From Pseudomonadota bacterium (GTDB lineage: Bacteria > Pseudomonadota > Gammaproteobacteria > Burkholderiales > Thiobacillaceae): 64,000 bases of DNA. Below, one piece after another: positions 29,311 through 42,246 of this stretch (the stretch's first letter is position 1; every line of letters starts with the position of its first letter). The notes under the pieces are model-generated. The model made no database searches and was not told the origin of the DNA. It saw nothing but the letters and a program-made list of their open reading frames with translations. The stretch lies in the NCBI GenBank assembly GCA_021848725.1, contig JAJZTS010000001.1:62001-126000 (forward strand), written 5' to 3'. The translations under genes and the position numbers were made by a program.

Positions 29311-29690
29311 TTGTAGATATCCTTGGGGTCCTTCAGCACCGGCTCCACCGCCCGCCAAGTGCCATTCTCCAGCTTCTGGAAAAAGCAGCTGTGCCGCCCG
29401 GTATGGCAGGCGATGCCCCCCTGCTGCTCGACCTTGAGCAGGATCACATCCTCGTCGCAGTCGGTGCGGATGTCCAATACCTTTTGGGTATGGCCGGATT
29501 CCTCGCCCTTGTGCCACAGCTTCTGGCGCGAGCGCGACCAGTATACGGCCTCGCCCAGCTCGGCGGTCTTGGCCAGGGCCGCGCGGTTCATCCAGGCCAC
29601 CATCAGGATGTCGCCGCTGGCGGCGTCCTGGGCGATGGCCGGCAGCAACCCATCGGCCGGCCAGTTCAATTTATCCAGCCAGTCGCTCAT
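29307..29690 (-). CDS. hisI: Phosphoribosyl-AMP cyclohydrolase
   Basis: Third step of histidine synthesis, opening the purine ring of phosphoribosyl-AMP. From ATG 29690 there are 127 residues. Signature stretches: [39 protein letters not shown], the DTDC-like [13 protein letters not shown] with metal ligands, and [11 protein letters not shown] with the zinc/catalytic Cys. Four-base overlaps at both ends (with hisF and hisE) show tight coupling. Confidence 0.96.
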   Translation of the reverse strand: MSDWLDKLNWPADGLLPAIAQDAASGDILMVAWMNRAALAKTAELGEAVYWSRSRQKLWHKGEESGHTQKVLDIRTDCDEDVILLKVEQQGGIACHTGRHSCFFQKLENGTWRAVEPVLKDPKDIYK

Positions 29691-30454
29691 AAGCGCATTT
29701 CTATTCCATGCTGGGCCATGTATTCCTTGGCCTGGCGCACGGTGTATTCGCCGAAATGGAAGATGCTGGCCGCGAGCACAGCGTCGGCGCCGCCGATCTG
29801 CACGCCGTCGACCAGGTGCTGCAAATTGCCGACGCCGCCGCTGGCGATCACCGGCACCTCGACCGCGTCGGAGATGGCGCGGGTCAGCTCCAGGTCGAAG
29901 CCGATCTTGGCGCCGTCGCGGTCCATGCTGGTCAGCAGGATCTCGCCAGCCCCGTAGGCCTGCATCTGCTTGGCCCACTCGACGGCATCCAGCCCGGTGG
30001 CCTTGCGCCCGCCGTGGGTGAACACCTCCCACTTCGGCTCGGGGCCGGCCACCCGCTTGGCGTCGATGGCGACCACGATGCACTGGTTGCCATAGCGGTC
30101 GGCGGCATCCCGCACCAGCTGCGGATTGACCACGGCCGAGGTGTTGATCGACACCTTGTCGGCCCCGGCATTGAGCAGACGGCGGACATCGTCGACCGCG
30201 CGCACGCCGCCGCCGACGGTGAGCGGAATGAAGACCTGGGCCGCGACCTCCTCGATGATGTGCAGGATGATGTCGCGCTCGTCGGAGCTGGCGGTGATAT
30301 CGAGGAAGGTCAATTCGTCGGCACCCTGATCGTCATAGCGGCGGGCGATCTCGACCGGATCGCCGGCATCGCGCAGTTCGACGAACTGCACGCCCTTGAC
30401 CACCCGGCCGGCGGTCACGTCGAGACAGGGGATGATGCGCTTGGCCAGACCCAT
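29687..30454 (-). CDS. hisF: Imidazole glycerol phosphate synthase, cyclase subunit
   Basis: Uses ammonia channelled from HisH to make imidazole glycerol phosphate and AICAR from PRFAR. From ATG 30454 the (beta/alpha)8 barrel has 255 residues. The catalytic Asp near 11 is in [17 protein letters not shown], the second (about 130) in VVAIDAKR. Phosphate-binding loops appear in [10 protein letters not shown] and [11 protein letters not shown]. The ATG shares one base with the hisA TGA. Confidence 0.97.
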   Translation of the reverse strand: MGLAKRIIPCLDVTAGRVVKGVQFVELRDAGDPVEIARRYDDQGADELTFLDITASSDERDIILHIIEEVAAQVFIPLTVGGGVRAVDDVRRLLNAGADKVSINTSAVVNPQLVRDAADRYGNQCIVVAIDAKRVAGPEPKWEVFTHGGRKATGLDAVEWAKQMQAYGAGEILLTSMDRDGAKIGFDLELTRAISDAVEVPVIASGGVGNLQHLVDGVQIGGADAVLAASIFHFGEYTVRQAKEYMAQHGIEMRL

Positions 30455-31197
30455 CAGGCGTTTCCGAGTTCGTCGGCCAGCTTCTGGGCCGCGGCGAAAT
30501 CGAGCGAGCCTTCGTAGATGGCGCGGCCGGTAATCACGCCCTCGATGCCCTCGCCCTCGACCGCGCACAGGCGGCGCACGTCGTCCAAATTGGTCACGCC
30601 GCCGCTGGCGATCACCGGGATGTGCAGGGCCTGGGCCAGCTTCACCGTGGCCTCGATGTTGACACCGGAGAGCATGCCGTCACGGCCGATGTCGGTGTAG
30701 ATCACCGACTCGACGCCGTAATCCTGGAAGCGCTTGGCCAGGTCGATCACGTCGTGGCCGGTCACCTTGGACCAGCCGTCGACCGCGACCTTGCCGTCCT
30801 TGGCATCGAGGCCGACGATGATATGGCCGGGAAAGGCGTTGCAGGCATCGTGCAGGAAGCCCGGGGTCTTCACCGCGGCACTGCCGATGATGACGTAGCT
30901 GATGCCGTCGTCCAAATAGCGCTCGATGGTCTCCAGGTCACGGATACCGCCGCCCAGCTGCACCGGGATATCGTCGCCGACCGCCTCGGTGATGGCCTGG
31001 ATCGCCACTTCGTTGACCGGCTTGCCGGCGAAGGCGCCGTTGAGGTCGACCAGGTGCAGCCGGCGCGCGCCGCTATCCAGCCACTTCTTGGCCATCACCG
31101 CCGGCTCCGAGGAAAACACCGTGGCACTGTCCATTTCGCCCTGCTTCAGGCGCACGCACTGACCGTCTTTGAGATCGATGGCAGGAATGATCAACAT
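30454..31197 (-). CDS. hisA: ProFAR isomerase
   Basis: Amadori isomerase converting ProFAR to PRFAR, in histidine synthesis. The 247-residue half-barrel-duplicated protein has catalytic Asp8 in [15 protein letters not shown] and the second Asp near 130 in [15 protein letters not shown]. Phosphate loops are [11 protein letters not shown] and [11 protein letters not shown]. Adjacent to hisH (two bases between) and hisF, the enzymes before and after it in the pathway. Confidence 0.97.
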   Translation of the reverse strand: MLIIPAIDLKDGQCVRLKQGEMDSATVFSSEPAVMAKKWLDSGARRLHLVDLNGAFAGKPVNEVAIQAITEAVGDDIPVQLGGGIRDLETIERYLDDGISYVIIGSAAVKTPGFLHDACNAFPGHIIVGLDAKDGKVAVDGWSKVTGHDVIDLAKRFQDYGVESVIYTDIGRDGMLSGVNIEATVKLAQALHIPVIASGGVTNLDDVRRLCAVEGEGIEGVITGRAIYEGSLDFAAAQKLADELGNA

Positions 31198-31199
31198 CG

Positions 31200-31841
31200 C
31201 TACTTGCCTTCCCAGGTAATGAAATTGCCGAGCAAGCGCAGACCGGCCGCCTGGCTCTTCTCCGGATGAAACTGCACTGCAAACAGGTTATCGCGCGCGA
31301 CCGCGCAGGTGAAAGCGAAGGGATAGTGACTCACCCCCGCCACCACCTCGGCTGTCGCCGGCTCGACGTAATAGCTGTGGACGAAATAGAACCGGGCGCC
31401 GTCGTCGATGCCGGCCCACATCGGATGCTCCATCATCCGGTAGACGTTGTTCCAGCCCATGTGCGGCACCTTGAGCCGCTTGCCCTTGTCGTCGCGCATG
31501 GCCGCGTCGGGAAAGCGCAGCACCCGGCCGGGCAACAGGCCCAGGCAGGCGGTATCGCCCTCCTCGCTGTGTTCGAACAGGACTTGCAGGCCCATGCAGA
31601 TACCGAGGAAGGGCTTGCTCTTCGACGCCTCGACGATCACCTCGCGCAGACCGCGCCGGTCGATCTCGGCCATGCAGTCGCGCGCCGCACCCTGGCCGGG
31701 GAAGACCACGCGACCGGCCTGGGCGATCACGGCCGGATCGCCGGTCACCACCACCTCGGCCTTGGGTGCCACATGCTCGATGGCCTTGGCCACCGAGTGC
31801 AGATTGCCCATGCCGTAATCGATGACCGCGACGTCCGGCAC
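31200..31841 (-). CDS. hisH: Imidazole glycerol phosphate synthase, glutaminase subunit
   Basis: Class I glutamine amidotransferase supplying ammonia to HisF. The 213 residues contain the nucleophile Cys in [19 protein letters not shown] and the His/Glu of the triad in [16 protein letters not shown]. The oxyanion strand motif [11 protein letters not shown] is present. The ATG directly follows hisB stop (adjacent genes with no gap). Confidence 0.97.
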   Translation of the reverse strand: MPDVAVIDYGMGNLHSVAKAIEHVAPKAEVVVTGDPAVIAQAGRVVFPGQGAARDCMAEIDRRGLREVIVEASKSKPFLGICMGLQVLFEHSEEGDTACLGLLPGRVLRFPDAAMRDDKGKRLKVPHMGWNNVYRMMEHPMWAGIDDGARFYFVHSYYVEPATAEVVAGVSHYPFAFTCAVARDNLFAVQFHPEKSQAAGLRLLGNFITWEGK

Positions 31842-32429
31842 TTACAGTGTCCCCTTGGTACTGGGCACCACATTGGCCATGCGCGGGTCGGCCTCCAGGG
31901 CCATGCGCAGGGCGCGGCCCAGGGCCTTGAACACCGTCTCGGCCTGGTGGTGGGCGTTGATGCCGCGCAGGTTGTCGACGTGCAAGGTCACCTGGGCATG
32001 GTTGACGAAACCCTGGAAGAATTCGCGGAACAAGTCGACATCGAATTCGCCGATGCGGGCGCGAGTGAAATCGACGTGGAACTCCAGGCCCGGCCGGCCG
32101 GAGAAATCCACCACCACGCGCGACAAGGCCTCGTCCAGCGGCACATAGGCATGGCCGTAACGGCGGATGCCCTTCTTGTCGCCCACCGCCTTGGCCACCG
32201 CCTGGCCCAGGCCGATACCGATGTCTTCCACCGTGTGGTGGGCATCGATGTGCAGATCGCCCTTGGCCTGGATGTCGAGGTCGATCAAACCGTGGCGGGC
32301 GATCTGGTCCAGCATGTGGTCGAGAAAGGCCACGCCGGTCGCCAGCTTGGCCTGGCCGGAGCCATCCAGGTTCACCTTCACGGTGATCTGGGTCTCCAGG
32401 GTGTTGCGGCTGATTTCGGCCGTACGCAT
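31842..32429 (-). CDS. hisB: Imidazoleglycerol-phosphate dehydratase
   Basis: Sixth step of histidine synthesis, dehydrating IGP to imidazole acetol phosphate with two Mn ions. The 195-residue monofunctional form lacks the phosphatase domain found in enterobacteria, so histidinol phosphatase must be encoded elsewhere. Duplicated metal motifs: [16 protein letters not shown] and [31 protein letters not shown] is also diagnostic. Five bases separate it from hisC. Confidence 0.97.
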   Translation of the reverse strand: MRTAEISRNTLETQITVKVNLDGSGQAKLATGVAFLDHMLDQIARHGLIDLDIQAKGDLHIDAHHTVEDIGIGLGQAVAKAVGDKKGIRRYGHAYVPLDEALSRVVVDFSGRPGLEFHVDFTRARIGEFDVDLFREFFQGFVNHAQVTLHVDNLRGINAHHQAETVFKALGRALRMALEADPRMANVVPSTKGTL

Positions 32430-32434
32430 CGTGT

Positions 32435-33520
32435 CTATCCTCTCGCTTCCAATTCGGCAGTCAGCGCGGCGAGGAAGGCATCGTTCTCCTCGGGCGCGCC
32501 CACGGTTACACGCAAGCAGTCGTTGAGCAGGGGGTGCGCGCCATGCAGGTTCTTGATCAGCACCCCGCGGGCCTTGAGCCCAGTGAAGACTTTAACGGCA
32601 TCCGCCACCCGAAGCAGCAGAAAGTTGGCCTGGCTGTCGAACACGGTCACGCCCGACTGTTGTGCCAGGGCCGCATGCAAGCGGGCACGCTCGGCCACGA
32701 TGCTGGCCGCCTGTGCCTCCAACTCGCCGACATGGCGCAAGGCGAACTCGGCCGCCACCTGGGTCAGCACGTTCACGTTGTAAGGCAGGCGCACCTTGTC
32801 GAATTCCTGCAGCCAGGCGGCCTTGCCGACCAGATAGCCCAGGCGCAGGCCGGCCAGGCCGAGCTTGGACACCGTGCGCATCAAGAGCAGATTGTCGTAA
32901 CGGCCGAGCGCATCAAGAAAGCTCAGGCCGCCGGCGAAGGCGTGATAGGCCTCGTCCAGCACCACCAAGCCGGGCGCGGCCTCGATGATGCGTTCGATCG
33001 CGCCGCGATCGAAGACATTGCCGGTCGGATTGTTCGGATAGGCGATGAAGGTCAGCACCGGCTCGTGCCGGTCGATGGCCGCCAGCAGCGCCGCCTCGTC
33101 CAGACTGAAGTCGCTCTTGAGCGGCACGCCGACATAGTTGAGCCCGGCGAACTGGGCGATCATCCGGTACATGACAAAGCCGGGCTCGACCGACAGCACC
33201 GTGGCACCGGGCCGGGCCACGGCCAGCGCGAGGATCTGCAGAATCTCGTCCGAACCGTTGCCGAGCAGGATGTCGAGCCCGGCGGGAATGGCGAAGGCCG
33301 CGCGCAAGGCCGCCTTCAATTCCGGCGAGCGCGGGTCAGGGTAACGGTTGATCGCCGCCTCGGCCAGGAGGCCGCCCAGTTCGCTGCGCAAGCCCTCGGA
33401 CAAGCGGTAGGGATTTTCCATCGCATCGAGCTTGACCATGCCGCTCGCGTCGGCCACGTGATAGGCCGACAGCGCGCGGATATCGGCGCGGATGATCTGG
33501 TCGGGTGTGATGGAAGACAT
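32435..33520 (-). CDS. hisC: Histidinol-phosphate aminotransferase
   Basis: PLP enzyme of fold type I converting imidazole acetol phosphate and glutamate to histidinol phosphate. The 361 residues show [11 protein letters not shown], the NNPTGN substrate/PLP loop, the [11 protein letters not shown] motif with the PLP-contacting Asp and Tyr, and the Schiff-base Lys in [15 protein letters not shown]. Sixty-six bases lie between hisD stop and this start, the largest gap inside the his block, AT-richer than its surroundings but with no clear promoter. Confidence 0.96.
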   Translation of the reverse strand: MSSITPDQIIRADIRALSAYHVADASGMVKLDAMENPYRLSEGLRSELGGLLAEAAINRYPDPRSPELKAALRAAFAIPAGLDILLGNGSDEILQILALAVARPGATVLSVEPGFVMYRMIAQFAGLNYVGVPLKSDFSLDEAALLAAIDRHEPVLTFIAYPNNPTGNVFDRGAIERIIEAAPGLVVLDEAYHAFAGGLSFLDALGRYDNLLLMRTVSKLGLAGLRLGYLVGKAAWLQEFDKVRLPYNVNVLTQVAAEFALRHVGELEAQAASIVAERARLHAALAQQSGVTVFDSQANFLLLRVADAVKVFTGLKARGVLIKNLHGAHPLLNDCLRVTVGAPEENDAFLAALTAELEARG

Positions 33521-33586
33521 GTCGTCTATGCCAGTCTGGAAGTGTTATTGCTTCAATGCCAAATAAATAAACAGGCAGTCGAAGAA

Positions 33587-34894
33587 TCAATGCTCCATTC
33601 TGAATTCGGCTGAGCGGGCATGCGCCTGCAAGCCCTCGCCATAAGCCAGGGCCGACGCGATCTCGCCCAGGGTTTTGGCGCCAGCGGCCGAGACGTGGAT
33701 CAGGCTGGAACGCTTCTGGAAATCGTAAACACCTAGCGGCGACGAGAAGCGCGCGGTGCGCGAGGTGGGCAGCACGTGATTCGGCCCGGCGCAGTAGTCG
33801 CCCAGGGCCTCGCAGGTGTTGCGGCCCATGAAGATGGCGCCGGCGTGGCGAATCTTGGGCAACATGGCCTCGGGGTCGGCCACCGACAATTCGAGGTGTT
33901 CGGGGGCGATGAAGTTGCTGATTTCAGCCGCCTGATCCATATCCTTGCACAGGATGAGACCGCCGCGATTGACGATCGAAGTGCGGATCACCTCCTGGCG
34001 CGGCATGCTGGGCAGCAGCTTGTCGATGCTGGCCTGCACCGCATCGAGGAAGGCGGCATCCGGCGAGATCAGGATGGACTGGGCCAGCTCGTCGTGCTCG
34101 GCCTGGGAGAACAGGTCCATCGCGATCCAGTCGGGATCGGTCTGGCCATCGCAGATCACCAGGATTTCGGACGGGCCGGCGATCATGTCGATGCCGACGG
34201 TGCCAAACACCCGGCGCTTGGCCTCGGCGACATAGGCGTTGCCGGGACCGACGATCTTATCGACTTGGGGCACCGTCTCGGTGCCATAGGCCAAAGCCGC
34301 CACGGCCTGGGCGCCGCCGATGGTAAACACGCGGTCGACACCCGCCACGGCCGCCGCCGCCAACACCAGGTCGTTCTGTACGCCGTCCGGCGTCGGCACC
34401 ACCATGACCAGTTCCTTGACCCCCGCCACCTTGGCCGGGATCGCGTTCATCAGCACGGACGAGGGATAGGCCGCCTTGCCGCCTGGCACGTAGAGACCGA
34501 CGCGGTCCAATGCCGTGACCTGCTGGCCCAGCACGGTGCCGTCGGCCTCGGTATAGGTCCAGGACTGCTGTAGTTGTTTCTCGTGATAGACGCGCACCCG
34601 CTCGGCCGCCGCCTTGAGCGCGGTCTCCAAACGCAGCGGCAGCGATTTCAGCGCCTGCTGCAGGCGTGCCTGCGACAGCTCCAGGGCCGCCATGTTGGCC
34701 GCCTGCAGGCGGTCGAACCGTTGAGTATATTCGACCACCGCCGCATCGCCCCGCTTGCGCACGGCGTCGAGGATTTCCGCAACCGCCCGATGGATGGCCG
34801 CATCGGTGTCGGCGGAAAAACTCAGCAAAGCGGCCAGCTGCTTCTGGAAATCAGCGGCTTGGGCATCGAGGCGGGTGATAGCGACGCGGGACAT
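33587..34894 (-). CDS. hisD: Histidinol dehydrogenase
   Basis: Zinc enzyme carrying out the last two oxidations from histidinol to histidine with NAD. The ATG at 34894 gives 435 residues; a TTG three codons upstream is possible but less likely. Family motifs: [20 protein letters not shown], the [18 protein letters not shown] block, [13 protein letters not shown], and the zinc/catalytic region [18 protein letters not shown]. Fits the normal 430-440 length. hisG lies 30 bases upstream. Confidence 0.97.
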   Translation of the reverse strand: MSRVAITRLDAQAADFQKQLAALLSFSADTDAAIHRAVAEILDAVRKRGDAAVVEYTQRFDRLQAANMAALELSQARLQQALKSLPLRLETALKAAAERVRVYHEKQLQQSWTYTEADGTVLGQQVTALDRVGLYVPGGKAAYPSSVLMNAIPAKVAGVKELVMVVPTPDGVQNDLVLAAAAVAGVDRVFTIGGAQAVAALAYGTETVPQVDKIVGPGNAYVAEAKRRVFGTVGIDMIAGPSEILVICDGQTDPDWIAMDLFSQAEHDELAQSILISPDAAFLDAVQASIDKLLPSMPRQEVIRTSIVNRGGLILCKDMDQAAEISNFIAPEHLELSVADPEAMLPKIRHAGAIFMGRNTCEALGDYCAGPNHVLPTSRTARFSSPLGVYDFQKRSSLIHVSAAGAKTLGEIASALAYGEGLQAHARSAEFRMEH

Positions 34895-34924
34895 GCTGTG
34901 CAAGCAGGCTTTGTTAAAGCCGCA

Positions 34925-37057
<2,133 letters not shown>

Positions 37058-37076
37058 GGGAACGCTTAGAAGGAAA

Positions 37077-37828
37077 TCAGTGGCGGAGTTTATAGCCCGA
37101 GCGCAATAGCTGCAAAGTCAGGCCGGCTAGAATCAAGCCGATCGGCAACACCGCGGCCAACGATTGCCAGGGGTCGACATCGGATACGCCATGGAAACCG
37201 TAGCGGAAGCCGTCGATCATGTAGAACACCGGGTTGTAGTGCGATACCGCCTGCCAGAAGGCCGGCAGCGAATGGATGGAGTAGAACACGCCGGACAGGA
37301 AGGTCAGCGGCATGATGACGAAGTTCTGTACCCCGGCCAGTTGGTCGAACTTCTCGGCCCAAATCCCGGCGATGATGCCGAAACAGGCGAACACCGCGCT
37401 CGCGACCAGGGCGAAGACCATGACCCAAAGCGGGTGCACAAGCGATAAATCGGTGAACAGCAGGCCGCTCACCGCCACACCCAAACCGACAACCAAACCG
37501 CGCACCATGGCCGCAAGCAGATAGGCCAGAAAGAACTCGAGATAAGACAGCGGCGGCAGCAGGAAAAACACGATATTGCCGCTGATCTTGGACTGGATCA
37601 GGCTGGACGAGCCGTTGGCGAAGGCGTTCTGCAGGATCGCCATCATCACCAGGCCTGGGATCAGGAAACTGGTATAGGACACCCCTGGATAGACCTGGAC
37701 GTGCGCTTCCAGCACATGGGAGAAGATCAAGAGGTAAAGCAAGGTGGTCAGGATCGGTGCTGCCACGGTCTGCATCAACACCTTCCAGAAGCGCAGCACC
37801 TCCTTGCGAAATAGGGTCAAAAAGCCGG

Positions 37829-37832
<4 letters not shown>
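37077..37832 (-). CDS. ABC-2 type exporter, permease
   Basis: A 251-residue membrane subunit with six predicted helices. The N-terminus FLTLFRKEVLRFWKVLMQT and the FLSGVFYSIHSLPAFWQ and YNPVFYMIDGFRYG blocks are typical of the ABC2_membrane family that includes YadH. ATG 37832 overlaps the ATPase stop by four bases; the open frame upstream lies inside the ATPase gene. Partner of the next gene. Substrate unknown. Confidence 0.92.
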
Positions 37833-38733
<901 letters not shown>

Positions 38734-38734
<1 letters not shown>

Positions 38735-39006
38735 TACTGCAGAAACTCGGCCACGCCATAGAGCGTGGCCAGACTGGACAGACTAGCGGGGATATTGCGA
38801 AAGGCCAGGGGCCGGTCTAGCGTCAGCGCGGCACGCCGCCAAGCCATCAATAGACTCAAGGCCGACGAATCCACGCGCCCAACGCCCGCCAGATCGAAAC
38901 AGGCGCAGCCTTGCTCCAAGGCTTGCTGCCCTTCAGCCAGCCAACGGGTGGCATTGCTCAATACCCAGTCGCCTTCGGGATAGGCGGTATCAGCCTCGAC
39001 ACGCAT
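38734..39006 (-). CDS. mlaB: STAS-domain protein, MlaB
   Basis: A 90-residue cytoplasmic protein with the STAS pattern: a strand-rich start, CFDLAGVGRVDSSALSLLMAW (the loop contacting MlaF) and a final helix. MlaB stabilises the MlaF ATPase in the MlaFEDB complex. Six bases after mlaC, last of the mla genes here. Confidence 0.88.
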
Positions 39007-39012
39007 ACCGGA

Positions 39013-39630
39013 TCAACCGCCATTCGTCGCAGATTGGTTGCGCCGCACCAGCGACTGGATCAGGCCGGCAATACCGTTCTTGCGCACCTCGCTGTTGAAG
39101 GAGTTGCGATAGACCGTGACCAGGCTGACGTTGTCGACCAGTACGTCGTAGACCTTCCAGCCGCTGTCCTGTTTCTCCAGGCGATAGTCGATGGTGATCG
39201 GCGCCATGCCCGACTTGCTGACCTCGGTGCTGACCAGCACGTCGGTCTCGCCCGCTGGCATCTTGAGCGGCTTGAATTCGATCTTGTAGTCGGCCACGCT
39301 GGTGATCGCCGCCGAATAGGTACGCACCAGCAGCGCACGGAATTCCTTGGTCAGCTGCTGCTGTTCCTCGGGTGTGGCCTGGCGCCAATTCTTGCCGACG
39401 GCCAATTGGGTCATCTGACGAAAATCGAAGTGCGGCAGGATCTTCGACTCCACCAGGTCATAGACCTTCTTGCTGTTGCCGCCCTTGATATCCTTGTCCT
39501 GCTTGACGATGCGAATCACTTCGTTGGTCGTGTTTTTGGTCAAGACATCGGGCGGCGTCATCTCGGCCTGTGCCAGCGCGGCCGTGCCCGCCAAAGCCAG
39601 CGCAAGCAATCCCTTAACAATCTTCAACAT
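39013..39630 (-). CDS. mlaC: Phospholipid-binding periplasmic protein MlaC
   Basis: Soluble periplasmic carrier of phospholipids between outer-membrane MlaA-OmpC and inner-membrane MlaFEDB. With ATG 39630 (AGGAG five bases before) it has 205 residues; a GTG two codons upstream overlaps that ribosome site. An N-terminal signal peptide (about 1-22, cleaved near ALAQA) precedes the NTF2-like Ttg2D domain: LPHFDFRQMTQLAVGKNWR, LVRTYSAAI, YRLEKQDSGWKVYDV. Confidence 0.95.
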   Translation of the reverse strand: MLKIVKGLLALALAGTAALAQAEMTPPDVLTKNTTNEVIRIVKQDKDIKGGNSKKVYDLVESKILPHFDFRQMTQLAVGKNWRQATPEEQQQLTKEFRALLVRTYSAAITSVADYKIEFKPLKMPAGETDVLVSTEVSKSGMAPITIDYRLEKQDSGWKVYDVLVDNVSLVTVYRNSFNSEVRKNGIAGLIQSLVRRNQSATNGG

Positions 39631-39651
39631 ATTCACTCCTGAACAATCCGT

Positions 39652-40140
39652 TTATTTGGCGGCCTTATCCGACTCGCCACCGCCATCGCCCTTGTTGTAC
39701 AAGAACTGGCCGATCAAATTCTCCAACACGACCGCGCTCTGCGTGATCTTGAGGCTGTCGCCCGGTGCCAGCATCTTGTCGTCGCCGCCGGCTTCCAGTG
39801 CCACATACTGCTCGCCCAGCAAGCCCGAGGTCATGATCGCCACGCTGGAGTCCTTGGGAAACTTGAAGCGATCGTCGATGTTGAGCATCACTTCGGCTTC
39901 ATAGGTCTCGGGGTTGAAATGGATATCCGACACCCGGCCGACCACGACGCCGGCGCTCTTCACCGGCGCACGCACCTTCAGGCCACCGACATTCTCGAAG
40001 TCGGCCTTGATCGTGTAGCTCGACGCCACATCGAAGGCCCCCATGCTGCCCACCTTGAAGGCCAGAAACATCAGCGCGGCCAAGCCCGCCGCAACGAACA
40101 CTCCCACCCAAAGATCTAGCGTGGAACGCTTCATGGCCAT
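39652..40140 (-). CDS. mlaD: MCE-family lipid transport protein MlaD
   Basis: Hexameric periplasmic ring of the Mla transporter. 162 residues: an N-terminal membrane helix (LWVGVFVAAGLAALMFLAFKV), then one MCE domain (about 35-145: FENVGGLKVRAPVKSAGVVVG, and the GLLGEQYVALEAGG segment). A short acidic tail follows. Two bases separate it from mlaE. Confidence 0.96.
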   Translation of the reverse strand: MAMKRSTLDLWVGVFVAAGLAALMFLAFKVGSMGAFDVASSYTIKADFENVGGLKVRAPVKSAGVVVGRVSDIHFNPETYEAEVMLNIDDRFKFPKDSSVAIMTSGLLGEQYVALEAGGDDKMLAPGDSLKITQSAVVLENLIGQFLYNKGDGGGESDKAAK

Positions 40141-40142
40141 GA

Positions 40143-40940
40143 TCAGCCCACTCCCCTGAACATAAACGAGGTCAACACAAAATCCAGCGCCAATATGGCC
40201 AAACTGGAGGTTACCACGGTGCGCGTGGTGGCCCGGGACACCCCCTCCGCCGTCGGCGGCGCATCATACCCTTCAAACAGGGCGATCAGGGTAATCGCCA
40301 CCCCGAACACCGCGCTCTTGATGATCCCATTGACGATGTCATCCCGAAAATCGACTGCCGCCTGCATCTGTGACCAGAACGCGCCCTCGTCGACGCCGAG
40401 CAACACCACGCCGACCAGATAGCCGCCGAACACGCCCATCGCCGAAAACATGGCCGCCAGCATCGGCATCGAGATCACCGCGCCCCAGAACCGGGGGGCG
40501 ATCACCCGCGCGATCGGGTTCAAGGCCATCATCTCCAAGGCGGAAAGCTGCTCGGTCGCCTTCATCAGCCCGATCTCGGCGGTGATGGCCGAGCCGGCCC
40601 GGCTGGCGAACAGCAAGGCGGCGACCACCGGCCCCAGTTCCCGCACCAGCGACAAGGCCACCAGCACGCCCAGGGCCTCCTCCGAACCATAGGTCTGCAA
40701 GGTCTCGTAGCCTTGCAGACCCAGCACCATGCCGACGAACAGGCCGGAGACCAGGATGATGATGAGCGACAGCACGCCCGAGTTGAACACCTCCTTGATC
40801 ACCAATTGGAAGCGCCGGAAGCTGGTGCCGGAATAGATCAGGGTCAGCACCAGGAAGCGGCTGGCCATGCCCAGGCGCCAGACCGCATCGACAACGCGGG
40901 CACCCAATTTTCTTAGGCCGTGGGCCAAACCTTCCATCAT
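40143..40940 (-). CDS. mlaE: Phospholipid ABC transporter permease MlaE
   Basis: Membrane subunit of MlaFEDB. The 265 residues contain an N-terminal interfacial helix and five or six membrane helices, with LVRELGPVVAALLFASRAGS (the coupling motif), AEIGLMKATEQLSALEMM and the C-terminal FEGYDAPPTAEGVSRATTRT. Overlaps mlaF by four bases; starts with two successive ATG codons. Confidence 0.96.
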   Translation of the reverse strand: MMEGLAHGLRKLGARVVDAVWRLGMASRFLVLTLIYSGTSFRRFQLVIKEVFNSGVLSLIIILVSGLFVGMVLGLQGYETLQTYGSEEALGVLVALSLVRELGPVVAALLFASRAGSAITAEIGLMKATEQLSALEMMALNPIARVIAPRFWGAVISMPMLAAMFSAMGVFGGYLVGVVLLGVDEGAFWSQMQAAVDFRDDIVNGIIKSAVFGVAITLIALFEGYDAPPTAEGVSRATTRTVVTSSLAILALDFVLTSFMFRGVG

Positions 40941-41737
40941 TGCGTAAGTCCCAAGTCGGTGAGATAGGTCGGCGAAGGATAATGGAACGGCACCGGCCCA
41001 TCCATTTCGCCGTGCACGAACTGGTGCACATAGGGCAGGCCCGAGGCCTTGATCTCGGCCGGCGTGCCCTCGGCCTCGATCACCCCTTCCGAGATGAAAT
41101 AGACGTAATCGACGATCTTCAGCGATTCCTGGATGTCGTGGGTGACGACCAGCGAGGTCATGCCCAGGGTATCGGTCAGCCGGCGGATCAGGTTGCCGAT
41201 CACGCCGAGCGAGATCGGGTCCAGGCCGGCGAACGGCTCGTCGTACATCATCAGCATCGGGTCGAGCGCCACCGCGCGGGCCAGGGCCACCCGCCGCGCC
41301 ATGCCACCCGACAACTCGGACGGCATCAAGTCCTGGGCCCCGCGCAGACCGACGGCCTGCAGCTTCATCAACACCAGGTCGCGGATCATCGGCTCGGACA
41401 GGTCGGTATGCTCGCGCAATTGGAAGGCCACGTTGTCGTAGACCGTCATGTCGGTGAACAAGGCGCCGAACTGGAACAACATGCCCATGCGCCGGCGCAG
41501 GTCATACAGTTCGTGCAGTTCGAGCGCGCCGACCGAGATGCCGTCGACCAAGATTTGTCCGGCGCTGGGCCTGACCTGACCGCCGATCAAGCGCATCAAC
41601 GTGGTCTTGCCGCAGCCCGAATTGCCCATGATGGCCACCACTTGGCCGCGCCGGGCATTCAGGTTGATACCCTGAAGCACCATGCGATCGCCATAGGTAA
41701 AGGAGAGGTCCCTGATCTGGACGAGGTTATCCGACAC
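40937..41737 (-). CDS. mlaF: Phospholipid ABC transporter ATPase MlaF
   Basis: ATPase of the Mla system. The GTG at 41737 is chosen, with AGGA six bases upstream; a TTG further up (41791) would add residues overlapping the neighbouring stop. 266 residues: Walker A GNSGCGKTTLMRL, signature LSGGMARRVALARA, Walker B LMMYDEPFAGLDPIS and the His loop VVTHDIQESL. The C-terminus is the MlaB/handshake tail. Mla genes run F-E-D-C-B, without mlaA. Confidence 0.95.
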   Translation of the reverse strand: MSDNLVQIRDLSFTYGDRMVLQGINLNARRGQVVAIMGNSGCGKTTLMRLIGGQVRPSAGQILVDGISVGALELHELYDLRRRMGMLFQFGALFTDMTVYDNVAFQLREHTDLSEPMIRDLVLMKLQAVGLRGAQDLMPSELSGGMARRVALARAVALDPMLMMYDEPFAGLDPISLGVIGNLIRRLTDTLGMTSLVVTHDIQESLKIVDYVYFISEGVIEAEGTPAEIKASGLPYVHQFVHGEMDGPVPFHYPSPTYLTDLGLTQ

Positions 41738-41787
41738 GATTGGTCCTAGTTTTGACGCGATTCTAGCAAAAGCCCGCGCATCTTTAA

Positions 41788-42246
41788 TCAAAGTCCCATC
41801 AGCTCAATGGCCGTGCGCACCTGCTCCATCCGAGGTAGATCGGCATCCCGGCTGATCAAATAAACGGCGTTGCCGGCAACGCGTTCACGCACCCGCGCCA
41901 CCAGGGCGCGCAGATCGCTGGCCGCATCGAACCAGAGCAGCCTGGCATCCTGCGCCGAATCGACGAGCACCGCCCGGCCGCCAAAGGCCTCGGTCGCTGC
42001 CGCATCGATCTCGGCCGAACCGGACAACTCCAACACGAAACGGAAGCTTTCTTGGGTTTCCTGAGCCCATTGTGCCCAGATTTCCGGCGCCAAACCGGCC
42101 CAAGCCGCGCGCTCTAAATAATTACAGCGGAACTGGGTGTTGTAGAAAGCCAACCGCCAGTCCTCGGGCAGGTCCTCGGGATAGAACGCGTCCAGCCAAA
42201 CGGGATGCTGCCAGCCGGCCGCGCCCAGATAGACCGCGTAATTCAT
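41788..42246 (-). CDS. Short protein resembling the N-terminal part of DUF72
   Basis: 152 residues, start ATG 42246 overlapping the cysS stop. The opening [20 protein letters not shown] and [14 protein letters not shown] matches the DUF72/YecE pattern (GTAGW...FYP...LxxYA..F...E), but full DUF72 proteins are about 250 residues, so this is a reduced form. The second half ([36 protein letters not shown]) looks soluble, with no signal peptide. Function unknown. Confidence 0.6.
   Translation of the reverse strand: MNYAVYLGAAGWQHPVWLDAFYPEDLPEDWRLAFYNTQFRCNYLERAAWAGLAPEIWAQWAQETQESFRFVLELSGSAEIDAAATEAFGGRAVLVDSAQDARLLWFDAASDLRALVARVRERVAGNAVYLISRDADLPRMEQVRTAIELMGL

Noticed and set aside
33521-33586. 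Attenuator or leader peptide inside the his block
   Set aside because: No His-rich leader and no terminator/anti-terminator pair in the hisD-hisC gap; AT-rich only.
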